NCBI RefSeq assembly: GCF_958298935.1
Contig: NC_084924.1
Span: forward strand, 23,533,819-23,597,818
Direction: 5' to 3'
Length of the DNA: 64,000 nt
From: Phragmites australis
Taxonomy: Eukaryota; Streptophyta; Magnoliopsida; Poales; Poaceae
The notes under the pieces: model-generated
Seen by the model: only the letters and a program-made list of their open reading frames with translations
What the model was told of the DNA's origin: nothing
The model's database searches: none
Made by a program: the position numbers and the translations under genes
Shown: positions 48,290 through 59,399 of the stretch, one piece after another
How positions within the stretch are numbered: position 1 is the first letter of the stretch
Layout: every line of letters begins with the position of its first letter

Positions 48290-48660
48290 CCCACTCACCA
48301 TCGTGTGGCGCGTGCGCCTTTTCGTGGCCCTAGTCAGGATGCACAGGTAGGATGTGGGGAGGATGAGGATGAGGATGCGATCAGGATTGCGACGACCTTG
48401 TGGGCCTTGGCGTGAGCGGTGAGGAGACGCATGGTGCGGAGAAGGAGGAGCGATGCGAGCTCTGCGTGCCCTCCTATGGAGGTGACGTGGAGGAGCATGT
48501 TCCTTCCAGCCGTGGCGGCAGCCTCGAGGTCAAGGCGGACGGATCCGCGAGAAGCACCTTCACGAGCACAGGGTGGGGTAGGAGGTGGAAGTGGTGGGCG
48601 TGGACGCGGCGAGGGGTGAACTTCACAATCAAGGGTAGCATAAATAATTCATCATAAACC
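48290..48660 (-). other. GC-rich possible gene fragment
   Basis: An island of high GC in AT-rich surroundings. One minus frame reads RNMLLHVTSIGGHAELASLL, which loosely recalls an ankyrin repeat (ALHxAAxxGHxEVxxLLL), but consensus residues are missing and the frame is short. It may be a gene fragment carried by a DNA transposon or just old sequence. Confidence 0.2.
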
Positions 48661-48940
48661 TAATCATTCATGGATCTAGAGCCAACATGCTAGCCAAACA
48701 CCCACATTGGTACCTCTAGCTTCGCTGATGGATCTGCTTCACTGTGAATCTGTAAACCAAATTTGAAGTTAGAGTTGTCCCAAGCAGTCCCGTAGTTGAG
48801 ATTGACCTCAACTTTTCCTTAGAAAAAACCAAAAGTCGAACACAAACACATAACTTTTCCAAAAAGCTAAAGCCAATGTACTACTAGGAAGTAGAAGTTG
48901 GTTGGAACGTGCTTTTGGTGACCTTTTTGAAACTTCAAGT

Positions 48941-49056
48941 TTTCAACAATCCTATTTGTTTAGGCTTCTCAACTTAAGTTTCAAAATCAAGAATAATAAG
49001 GGCCTATCAGAAGCCGGAGAAGCCAGCAGAAGCCTAAACAAATAGGATTGTTGAAA
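48941..49056. repeat. Perfect 29-bp inverted repeat with 58-bp spacer
   Basis: Positions 48941-48969 and 49028-49056 are exact reverse complements, around CAATCCTATTTGTTTAGGCT. RNA from either strand would form a hairpin. Confidence 0.9.
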
Positions 49057-49250
49057 AGTTGCTTTTACAGAAGCGAAAAGTCTACTTTTAAGGAAATGAA
49101 CTAGAAGTTGAGAAGCTAGCTGAGAGTAGCCTTTCTAGCTTTTGCTGTACTGAGAAGTTAAAAAATTGTTGTTAAATCCAAAAGATAAAATCCAAAAGCA
49201 GATTTTTAGCCAAAAGCCAAAAGCAGAAGCACAACTAAACAGGCTCTAAA
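49008..49250. mobile_element. MITE-like sequence (hAT-type style)
   Basis: The right part is rich in AAAAGCCAAAAGCAGAAGC and ends ACAACTAAACAGGCTC, resembling grass hAT-type MITEs with 'GAGCCTGTTTAGTT' ends. The left end begins about GGCCTATCAGAAGCC. An 8-bp target duplication could not be confirmed. Confidence 0.4.
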
Positions 49251-49877
49251 GTTTTAATTTCAATGTCCCAAAAAGTTTTCTAAAAATCAGAATTGAAATT
49301 TGAAGTTTTGAGTTTGAAACCTAGAGCTCAAATATGTTTATTGAACTTTCAAAAGGAAATTAATATTTCAAATGCAAATCCGATTTTTTTAGGTTTCAAG
49401 TATCTGAAGTTGAAAATTCAGTTTATTTGGAATTCTAAAATTATGGATACTTCATTGGAAAATCAAGAAGTTTAAAGTTGAAAAAAATCACAACTACAGC
49501 ATTTTACTTCAAAATTTTGATCTTCTTACGGCTTGGTTCTTTTTTCTACTTTTGTAGGTATCCAACCAGAACTGATTTTAAATCGCAGCCAAACAAGAGG
49601 GCCTTTAACAACTCCCTTCAGTCACAGATAAATAACACTTTAGGTTGTATTGATCACAAATTATTTTTTATATATTGATTTTGAATATTTAACAACTATA
49701 TGAATAGATTTGTCTTAAGAAATTGTTGTCATAATAGGATATTTTCCTATGTTCCATAAATATTATACTACAAATATTAGTTGTCAAAGTTGTGTTTTAG
49801 AGGCCACGTTTATGCCGCACTTATTTGTACTTGAGGGAGTACTTAATTACGAGACATTACAAAGATTAGGATAAATG
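49251..49877. other. AT-rich intergenic DNA with MITE fragments
   Basis: No gene. A phrase GTACTTGAGGGAGTACTTAA near 49828 resembles a Stowaway-type end, without a located partner. Another MITE-like edge (AGCCAAACAAGAGGGCC) lies near 49590. Confidence 0.3.
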
Positions 49878-50463
49878 TGTCGAAGATTAAGTGTCCGACA
49901 ATATATCCATAATTAAATAGGGGTACCTTCGAGATCAAGGATCAAGTATGAAACAAGACACACGATGTATATAGGTTTAGCCCCCGGTTAGAGTAATACC
50001 CTACATCCTATGTAGATACTGCCTTATATTGGTTATCTTGAGTATGAGCAATATGGCTAGACCTAATACAATAGAGAGAATTGGATCTAGGCTAATCTGG
50101 GGTTGAAGTCGCTGAGTATCTCCAATTGCTAGGGTCTTGATGTTGCTTGCCTTGAATTGAGTATGTGTGGATTGTTCCCTCATTCTCTCCGAGGGTCCGG
50201 GTCTCCACCTTATATAGGGTATTGATGTATCATCTCGGATCTAGCCGTAGTCGATAGAAAGTCGTCTTGTCGGCTAAGGCAAATCAGATGAATCTGACCT
50301 AGATACTAGTCATACTCAAATAAGTTAACCCGATCGAGACATTCTTATTATATGTCTTCGAGATCTCCGAGTATACCAAATCCCGCATATCCGAATCTGC
50401 AATATCCAGAGTTATTATGGTGTAATACTTATGCACATATACCCTATAGTTAGATATTCGACA
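49878..50463 (-). repeat. 3' LTR of the Tat element
   Basis: 586 bp, plus-strand TGTCGAAGATTAAG...TAGATATTCGACA; perfect TGTCGA/TCGACA ends. A minus-strand TATA box (CCCTATATAAGGTG) lies at about 50206-50219. Confidence 0.85.
50206..50219 (-). promoter_or_regulatory. LTR TATA box
   Basis: Minus strand CCTATATAAGG; confirms that the LTR is transcribed leftward, in line with gag-pol. Confidence 0.55.
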
Positions 50464-50475
50464 GTAGCTCCCTAA
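50464..50475 (-). other. Polypurine tract
   Basis: The minus strand reads AGTTAGGGAGCTAC directly before the LTR TG. The same flank occurs beside the LTR at 6938. Confidence 0.5.
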
Positions 50476-50982
50476 CTATGCTCAGTAAGGAGGGCTTCCA
50501 TAAGTGTCTACTCAAGTACCGCCAAGTCTAAGCTCAGACAATTAAGGTGGGTAGAGCTTGTGGTCGAAAGAATCGAGCAGGAAAGATCCTATTCCATATA
50601 TCGAGTGGAAATGTAGTTGTGTCGAGTGCCTTGCTGTTTTCCACACTCGAGACTCAGAAAAGGCTTGAAACTCGACTTATCGATACCCGACTCTAAGTAG
50701 AAATAAAAGAGAAAACTCCAAAATTTGAACCATTGGGTATATGTGCATTTAATGTGCGCGGATGGGCATACAAAGATTCACACGACACCATCACCCCACC
50801 TTTAACGACGAACAAGATGACATAGTAAAGGGAGTGGTTGCTAAAGAGATAGTAAATACCTGGTTATTTATCAGTATGAACCTGGACTCTAGCCATTCTT
50901 TCATCCTCTCACCATCAATCTTCTCCCTCAAGCTTTCATCTTTCTCCACCCAAGCGTGCGTCGTCGCACAAAAACCTGGCCC

Positions 50983-53620
50983 ATGGCTTCCAGCCCCTTT
51001 GCAAACGTCACCGCTCCTTCTTCGCCTAAGAAGAACCCCGACACGATGGCTGCTGCCACCTCTTCCAAGCAATTGGATGAGATGAAGCTCCTGATAGATG
51101 CCTAGTCAATTTTGACAATGCAAGAGTCGAAGCTCCAAGAACTTGAAGCCAAAGGAATCGTTCCTCCTCATGAAATGGCCAACTGGAGGCTGGCATCGGG
51201 TGAGGAATTCCCCTCCTACCAATTTGACAATGAGATAGTGGTGTTTGAATCCTTTTTCGTATGTGATTTCAATGTTCCCTCTTCCAAGTTCTTTCTCATC
51301 ATACTCAAGTCCTACCAAATCGAGCTTCACCACTTGAACCCCAACTCGATTACCATGCTTAGTGTGTTTGTCTATCTGTGCGAAGCCTTCATCGGTATTG
51401 TGCCGAGCTTGAATTTGTTCCAGTACTTTTACCATTTGAAAAACTGAGAATAAATGTGTTGGAGGCTGTGGTTTCCAGCTGCGGAATGGGATGCAGAATT
51501 CTTATATCCTAGTTACATTGACCACCTCCCGGAAAAAAGATTGAAAGAAACATTGATTTTACGTTTTCAACTTCGGCCTAGTCGATTCTCCTTTAGTCTA
51601 TAAGGGCCTACATCCCCACCGGAATCCGTCCTGGACGAAGAAGCACTGCAAATCCGACCACACTACCCATTAATTCAAGAGGATCTATGAACTTAGGCAG
51701 AGTAGTTTAACCGGGTAACATGTGGCCAAAGACTTCATCAGTCGGAGGTCGAGTCCCCTAAATGCGCAAGATCACTTCTTCTAGTTGTGCAGGAGACGAT
51801 GATAGCTCCTAGGACACTGGAAGATGTAATATTTAACTAGCATTGTATTGTTTTTGTTGACGTAGTCGAGCTCTTTCGAGTGACTCTTTCCTTTCTTTTT
51901 TCAGCCTTGTTCCTGCAGGACATAACTACTCGATTGAGGAAACTATTTGCTGAAGAGAGGAAACCATGCTCTGTCCAGCCCTACTCCCTTATGAATCCTC
52001 GACCATTGGTGAGAATTTTCTTATTAAGAAGGTAGCAATGATTGTTACTTGTTTGACCTGATTCATCTTTTTGATTCTAGGTTCTAGTTTTTCACTAAGA
52101 GGACAACATCCCCATGGTTGGGGTTCTTGTTCTCGAGGACACTTCTATCTTCGACGCTAGCGATAAACAAGGCCCTCACCCTACAACCAGTGCTATTGCA
52201 GAGGAAACAAAGGCCAAGGGGAAAGTGCCAACTGATCAAGAGGTCGAGGTGTCTCATCGATCCAAGAGATCATCCTTGCCATCTGACCCACCGTCCCTCA
52301 AGTGCACGTAGAGAAGAAGACAACTGGTATTGAGATCGAATCCTCAGATGATCACTCATCTAGCTGCTACTCTAGTTATTGAGCATATACTAACTGATGC
52401 CTGATCTGTGTGGGTGGCCTTTCTATAAGAGACAGTTGGAACTTCTCCTCAATCGCCTCCTCGAGTGACCGTCGTGCCTGATGACTCAGTTAGAGATTTA
52501 TCTCGTATCAAGTTGCCCCCCTTATGTTGGTCATTCTTTTGAGCATTCGCTCGATAAATATAGAATGATGATGAATCATTATGGGTGGGTTTCTTACAGG
52601 CAATGGTTGCCCTGGATTTGTCTGGCCTCCAAGTCATCTCTTCAACACGGCCAGTCTCAGCTGCCAGTACGATGAGGAAAAAGATATCGACCAAGAGGAA
52701 GAAGTCGGACATCCTTTCATGCATTCCAATCACCAAAAGGTTTGACTCAAATATTTTTTTGACTCACTGCCTACTTTCCCATTCCTTACCCTGTCTATTG
52801 TAGGAACAGACAGCAAGCGATTCAGCCAGCCAAATGGTTCTAGCTTCCCCCCTTGTACTGCCTCCACCTTCTCGACCAGAGAAACCTTCCGCTGATGCAC
52901 CCGAGCTAGACTCGAAGCTCAAATCAACTGTGGTCCTTGAGACTCCACTAGTTGTTGATCCTTGGGCAGCGATAGAAGCTCGAGTCAAGGTAATCCGCCT
53001 TTGTGCATTCATTATACAACCCATACTTCGCCTTTCGACCGTGTTAACTTTGCCCCTTTCAACATGGTTATGAAGGCGCAAACCGAGGTGTGGGTTGGTA
53101 TGCTTACAACTATAAGCACCTAGGTAGCAATTGCCAAAGATCAGCATCTGGCGATCGACCACTCTAGCCACCAGAAGGCCCTCGAGGAGAAAGATTCCTA
53201 CTAGCCGCTCACCAATATAAAACCAACGGTTGGTTTACCTACAGATCACTAGTATATGATTCAAACATCACGCACCTGATGCTAAATTGTTTCCATTTTC
53301 TTTCTCAGCCCTTGAAGCTGACTTGAAGATCAAACTCAAGGCTTTCAATGAGGCAATAAAAGTCATCAATAAGAAGGATGAAAAGATGGAAGAGCTTAAG
53401 GGTGCTTTGAAGAAAGCAAAAACTGATCGGGACGCTATGGTTGCCGGACAGAATTCTACAGTTGCAACGCTTCAAAAGCTGAGGGAGCAAACCCTCGACC
53501 GTATGAACCAGTCAGCTGCCATCAGCACCAAGACTATGCTTGGTCTCCTCAAGAGCTACAACCCCAACCTCGACACATCGTAGGTGACAGAGGGGTTCGA
53601 ATGCCCTACACAGTAGGCAG
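50983..53620 (+). pseudogene. Antisense gene of the Tat element: PF04195-like domain plus coiled coil
   Basis: Plus-strand gene remains opposite to gag-pol. ATG at 50983 (MASSPFANVTAPSSPKKNPD), a stop at about 51103, then the PF04195-like domain with YQFDNEIVVFESFF, IELHHLNPNSITMLSVFVYL and CEAFIGIVPSLNLFQYFY (to 51447). Further right come a Ser/Lys-rich piece (about 52114-52311), a Pro-rich piece (52830-53000) that ends at a possible donor (GAGTCAAG^GTAATC), and a heptad-rich piece (53287-53583) with LEADLKIKLKAFNEAIKVI and ATLQKLREQTLDRM. The layout (domain, linker, coiled coil, split by introns) mirrors the fragments at 7346-8249 and 8999-11055. Tat elements such as Grande are known to carry an antisense gene; function is unknown. 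Confidence 0.65.
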
Positions 53621-54279
53621 CAGATATTATCCAAAGCATCAGGCCCCTAATCCCCGTCTTCATTGAGTCTTTAGCACTTAGATTGCCCAACGACGAGAGC
53701 TAGGGTAGTCCTTCTAACTAATTATCTATAGTTCTCAACTTGAAACATTTGAAAACTTGTTTGGTGATTTGGGGATGTCTATAACATTAATGCTATTTTT
53801 CTTGTCTAGCATGCTATTGCCCTTGTCGATGAAATGGTGTTAGCATAAGTAGATGCAATACTGATTAGTACGTGTTATGACCATCCTCGGAACTGACTGA
53901 CTGCATATCCATTGGCACCTGAAAGCTCAACTAAACACATCATTAAACGTATTGGCCGTCAAGTAATGACTTGAGGTAACCAAAAGAATAAGGAAAGGAA
54001 AACTAGTGCAAAACTAGAAAAAGAGATAACATGACGGTTTTTGTAAACTTTATCTGACTTATGTGCTTATCCAACATATGAACATGAACTCGATAGAGAA
54101 CATATATGGGACCGACTAGAACTTCAGAAACTTGTGAGCAATTAGGCGTGAGATGTCTGACAATCTCAAATGTTATTATGCCTTATGAGGTGTAGTTTTC
54201 CGTCATCGACCCAACACAAGCTTCTGTTGGTTCTATCTGGTAATTTTTGCAAAAATCATATTTTTACGAAATATGGTAT

Positions 54280-54720
54280 TACTATATAGCCCGTGATTCT
54301 CTGGTCGAGGAGAAGGTTTCTAGATCGGAGAGTACGAAAAAACATACATGTACCATCAGAATTATATGGAGTAGGCCCCGACTCTCTACTCGATGACTGA
54401 ATTGAGTGGAGAGTAAATTCATAGCATCAAAAATATTCGATGTAGCCCCTGACTCTCTATTTGATGTGATAATCAAGATAGAAAATAGAGCTGTAGCACC
54501 AAGAAATACACGACGTGGCCCCTGACTCTTTTCTCAATAAATAGATTGAGTAGAAAGTGGAGCATAAACACTAACATTATGCGATGTAGCCCCTGACTCT
54601 CTAGTTAATGTCATAATCAAAATAGAGAGTAAAGCATAAGCATAAAAAAATATGATGTAGCCCCCGACTCTCTACTCGATGATTAGATCGAGTGGAGAAT
54701 AGAGCATAAGCATCAACTCA
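54280..54720 (+). repeat. About 70-bp minisatellite, six units
   Basis: GTAGCCCCTGACTCTCTA and variants recur near 54285, 54371, 54442, 54513, 54583 and 54657, spaced about 70-75 bp in the later units. It separates the two plus-strand units. Confidence 0.85.
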
Positions 54721-55057
54721 TTACTTTTCAACCATATGCTCGAAGGCACCAGCTCCCGAGCATATAGCTACAATTATGTCATGATCATCGAGTGAAGTCG
54801 AACAGACGGGTAGGTGAACATTAAAAATCCACTCCCATTCATGCCTGTTTTCACCATAACTCATGATTTGACGTACCATAGTGACGCAGCATCCCACTGC
54901 GTAGGGATTGAATGTGCCATAATATCTTGGCAACGTTTTGGCTTCTGCCTGATGCACTAGCATGTGAATACCGCGCAACTGAGGCAACCTCGAAATTTCA
55001 ACCAGGGTTATCGGATCTTGATAGTGTCGCATCTACAGTTCGACCCGTTCCCACCAC

Positions 55058-55065
55058 TATAAATA
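55058..55065 (+). promoter_or_regulatory. TATA box of a second plus-strand unit
   Basis: CCACTATAAATAGAGGGG lies 96 bp before the ATG at 55154, a plausible plant core-promoter spacing (about 60 bp leader). Confidence 0.5.
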
Positions 55066-55153
55066 GAGGGGACCCGAGGCTATCCATGTTCACCCCAATC
55101 TCCTTCCTTTCTTACCTACGCATTGCTTAGTAGCACTCGTAGATCTTGAAACC

Positions 55154-55726
55154 ATGGCCTCCACTTCACCGTCGTCTCCCAAGCAATACCAAGAAACCGA
55201 AGAAGTAGTACCTCTCTCCCTAAAGCCTCTCACCATGGTTCCGCTAGGAATCATCATCATCATCTCCTCCAACAAGGAGGAGTCAAGTGAGGGACCTTGG
55301 AGAAGAAGATGCAGAATGTTTGTCGAAAGTCATCGACCCTTCACCTAGCACCTCCAATGCTTCCTTGATGCCAATGCTGTAGAGTGAGCAACGGAAGCTA
55401 TGGAATAGGGAGATGAAGGTGGTGATGATCTTAACGAGATCATCAACTAGGTCGCCAATGAGGTCTTCGACGATGGAGCCCATGAGCCTCCGGTGGTGAA
55501 GAAAGCACGGTTGCTGGCTCCATTGACAATAGCCAAATCATCTTCGTGTCCCGTGGAGGGTCTTTCAGCATCGTTGGTGCCGGTTTGCAGCTTCAACACG
55601 AGTAGGGTCTTTGCCTCAGCCACTTCTCCTAGCCCTTTCGCTGGCTGGTGGCCGGTCCCCAGGGCGATCAGCTACCATCCCAAGGAAAAGCAGAAGAGGT
55701 TCCTCGACTCATTCAAGAGCAAGTAG
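55154..55726 (+). pseudogene. Second plus-strand ORF of the Tat element (broken)
   Basis: ATG at 55154 (MASTSPSSPKQYQETEEVV) with stops and a shift, then a frame from 55493 (VKKARLLAPLTIAKSSS, ending KEKQKRFLDSFKSK at 55726). Its start resembles the first residues of the unit at 50983 (MASSPF..., SSPKK), so it may be a duplicated N-terminal exon of the same antisense gene family. It stops about 150 bp before the convergent end of pol. No domain is recognised. Confidence 0.4.
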
Positions 55727-55879
55727 GGTTCCACTTCCTGCACTCTTCTAGCACATACTTCCAAACTCTTGGAAGTGGTGGATCTTCATTGTTTACAAGA
55801 GCTAGGTGAAAAAGTATGTAATAGAATAGTTAGTCTAATTAAATGTAATCGACTTACCTTCGATGTAACTTGTCTATGA

Positions 55880-58500
55880 ATGAAACTGTCGGAGTTGATC
55901 GATATTCTATGAGTTTTCAAGTTCTTCACCATTTATAGTAGATAATCATACTGATCCAGGTCGGGTGACTTCGACCACTATGTAGGCCCTTCCCACTTAG
56001 GTGATAACTTGTGGTGTCTAGCCTGTTTCTGCACCTTATGTAGAACAAGGTCCCCAGCAGTGAATTTTCTGGGTTAGATCTTCTCATTGTGATATCTACG
56101 CAACACTTATTGATATTTAGTAGCTCATATGAATGCTCGATCATGATACTCCTCGAGGAGGTTTATATCGTTTGCCCACAATTGCTTTTGCCCTTCTTCC
56201 AAATAACTATCCACTCATGGCGATCCAAACTGCAATTCGGTCGGGAGTACTGCCTCTGCCCCCATAGACTACGAAGAACGGAGTTTCACCATTGGCTCTA
56301 TTAGTCGAGGTGCGGACGACCCATAGTACCAAGGAAAGTTCCTTCACCCAGTGTTTTGAGTAGGCTTTCAACCTATCAAAGCCCTAAGTTTTGATACCCT
56401 GTAAGACTATACTATTGGCGCTCTTGACCTAACCGTTAATTTGGGGGTGAGCTACTGAAGCAAAGCAAGTTTTGCTGCCGAATTGTTCATAGAATGTAGT
56501 AAAGGTTCCACTTCTGAACTGGCTACCGTTATCTGGCGTGGGATGCCATATTGAGTAATTATTCTTCTCATGAACATCTGAGCCCCTTCTATGGTTATCT
56601 TTTCTACTAGTCCGGCCTTGATCTACTTAGTGAACATGTCGATAGCCACTAATAGAAACTTATAACCACCTTAGGCCCTTATGGTCCCAGGATATCCAAG
56701 CCCCAGATGGAGAAAGGCCTAGAAAAAGAATTGTTTATAGAGCTTGGGTTGGTCGAGTGGTCTGCCTTCTGAAAAATTGGCAGCTCTCACACTTTTTGAC
56801 CATCTTGCAAGCATCCTAGAGGGTAGTCAGCCAATAAAACCATTGGCAAAAAAACCTTTCCAACCAAGGTGCGGTACAACACATGATTACCACACGTGCC
56901 TCTATGGATATCAAGCAATATTTTATTGCCCTCTTCTTGAGTGATGCACTTCATCAAAATTTCATTATTCCACTTTTAGTAGAGCTTGTCATCTATCAAG
57001 GTGTATAGCTTAGACTTACAAATAATTTCTCTACAGACACATCATCGCCAGGGATCTCTCGACCCTTGAGATAGGCTTAAAATGTCACCATCCAAGTCAG
57101 CTCGCATTCCAGTAGTGCAGCTTTCGTATTTGTGGGTTTTACCTTGCTGACGTGACTAGACTGCTGGTCGAGTTAGGCAACATCTATACTTGAGGGTATT
57201 GAGATAGATGGTTTGAGAAGTTTCTCAACGAAGATTCCCACAGGTGTTGGTAAACGAGATGAAGCGAATCTGGTGAGTTGATCTGTGGTGGAGTTGTCAC
57301 CTCTCTGGATGTGCGTGACTTCCAGCCCATTGAACTTTTGCTCAAGCTTTCATACCACATTTAGATAAGCTACCATATTGTCGTCCAAGCACTGGTACTC
57401 CTTTTGCATTTGGTTTACGACTAGCTGTGAGTCCCCTTTCAAGAGTAGTCACTTGATTCCAAGTGCTGCAGCTATTCGGAGCTCGTTTATAAGTCTCTTG
57501 TATTCTACAAATTGTTGGAAGCTTTAAATTCTAATTGAATAACGTACCTGAGTTCATCACCCAATGGATATTTGAGCACAATGCCAGCCCATGAGCCTTG
57601 AAGCATGAGCGATCCATCGAAGAAAAGCGTTCAATGGTCCTCGACCATGTTTGGTTTTGTTTCTTCAACGTTTGTCCATTCGATGATGAATTATGCTATT
57701 ACTCCTAACTTAACGCTTGTACGCAGTGCATAGTCCATGTCAAACTCGTTGAGTTTGACCGCCCATTGTGCAATTCGCCTAGCAGCCTCCCTATTGCGTA
57801 TAACATCCTTCAATGGATACGTCTTCACAATGATGACCTTGTATGGTTGGAAATAGTGTCATAGCTTCCAAGAAGTTATCAGGACTGCGTAGAGCAACTT
57901 CTGTACTTATGGGTATTGTAGCTTAGCTTCATGTAAGAATTCGCTCACGTAGTAACCCGGCTGCTGGACCTTGGCCTTTTTCTCTAGACATTCCCATTTG
58001 ACTACCAGGACCGTACTTACAGCTTGTGGGGTAACTGTAATGTACAAAAAGAGCTTCTCTTTGTCATTAGACGGGGTTAGAATTAACGGAGACAACAAAT
58101 ACCTTTTCAAGTCTTGAAAAACCTTCTCCTCTTCTTCCGTCCACTCGAACTGGGCATGCCCTTCTTGGGGTTAGGCATCATACGATACTTTCTGAGGTTG
58201 TTGAATGTTTCCTTGGGGTCATCAGTCAATGCATCTTTGGTTCTAGATTTGACTACAATATCATTGACATACACTTCTACATTGCGTCCGATCTTAGGCT
58301 CTCAAATGAAGCCTGCCTTAGGAGTTTTCCGACCTCCTCCTGGATGGCTTTCTTTCTGTTCTCCACAAATCTTTATTGTTTCTGCACCATAGGCTTAGTG
58401 CTAGGTCGATGCTCCATCACCTCCCTAGGGACTCTGGGCATATCGAATGGTTGCCATGCAAACACATCTTGGTTTGCCCAAAGGAAATTGATGAGCTTGA
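55880..58500 (-). pseudogene. Tat pol: RT end, RNase H and integrase (broken)
   Basis: Minus strand, heavily shifted. The RT active site near 58251-58274 reads YVNDIV where YVDDIV is expected (first Asp to Asn). The RT/RNase H junction (58110-57907) shows LYITVTPQAVSTVLVV and YYVSEFLHEAKLQYP. A second RNase H-like region (FFDGSLMLQGSWAG, YVIQLEFKASNN) near 57600-57500 fits the two RNase H domains of Tat elements. Integrase follows (ITQEEGNKILLDIHRGTCGNH near 56920) with the C-terminal KWEGPYIVVEV block near 55960 and an end at about 55880. Confidence 0.75.
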
Positions 58501-58756
58501 GTTCCTATTTAGGGTCACGGTCAACCCCTATATTGATTGTCTTAGCTAGCTCAGACGGGTCGATGGGCACTGCCTTGATAGCACTATCACTATTCTAGTC
58601 CTTGGCACCGTTGTTGGTCTCACTCTTGGTGGAATCATCAGACTTGGAAGTATCAGTGACACTCATGAGCTTCGAGTTCTTGTCACTGTCCTTACCATTG
58701 GCACCGGCTTGATGCCTCTGATGCTTAGACTCTATGTCTCTTGAGGTAGTCATCAT

Positions 58757-59380
58757 TCAATAGAAGTGCTCAACCATCTCCAGGCTCTGCTTGTCGCATT
58801 TGACTGTTGCACGTTGATCTCCCTTGATGGTTATGACCCCTTTGAGACCTAGGATTTTGAGCACCTGGTATGTAGAATGCACCACAGACATGAACTTTCC
58901 CAGCATTGGGCAGCATATGATCACATTGTATGCAATCTCGAAGTCCACAACATCGAATGTCAACTTCTCTGTATGGAAGTTGTCAGGCGTGCTGAACATA
59001 ACCGGTAACTCGATTTGACCAAGAGGCATGGTTGATGAGTTTGGAGTTATGCCATCGAAAGGCTCAATTCCTGCCTCGAGCTCTGACTCTGGGATTCCCA
59101 TCTTTTCTGACGTCTTAGCGAAGATAAGGTTGAGTAAGCTACCCCTGTCAACCAATGTTCGAAAGACCTTGATGTCGAGGATAGTAGGCTGGACTACAAT
59201 CGAGTGCCAACCTAGGTGTGGAACCATGACTAGGTGATCGGCTTGAATGAAGGTGATTGGAACCTCTAACCACTTGAGATATCGGGGAGGCCTAGCTAGA
59301 GTCAGGTTAACATCCCTTTCGACTACCTTGTACTTCCTCCTGGATTCGTACATGACGGATCCTCCGAAGATGTGTGCCAA
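58757..59380 (-). pseudogene. Tat protease region (long open frame, altered active site)
   Basis: A 207-codon open minus frame, the longest retroelement frame here. It contains LTLARPPRYLKWLEVPITF, PHLGWHSIVVQPTILDI and the protease active-site region KVFRTLVDRGSLLNLIFAKT, where grass Tat elements have LVDGGSSLN, so the Gly after the catalytic Asp is Arg. It ends VKCDKQSLEMVEHFY. Aspartic protease would cut Gag-Pol; activity is doubtful. Confidence 0.8.
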
Positions 59381-59399
59381 GTTCTGATCGGCCCTATGG

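Noticed and set aside
49878..50463. Reading this LTR as a 5' LTR of a plus-oriented element because PF04195-like coding follows on plus
   Set aside because: The primer-binding site, purine tract, LTR TATA box and gag-pol all indicate minus orientation, so the plus-strand gene is the antisense one.
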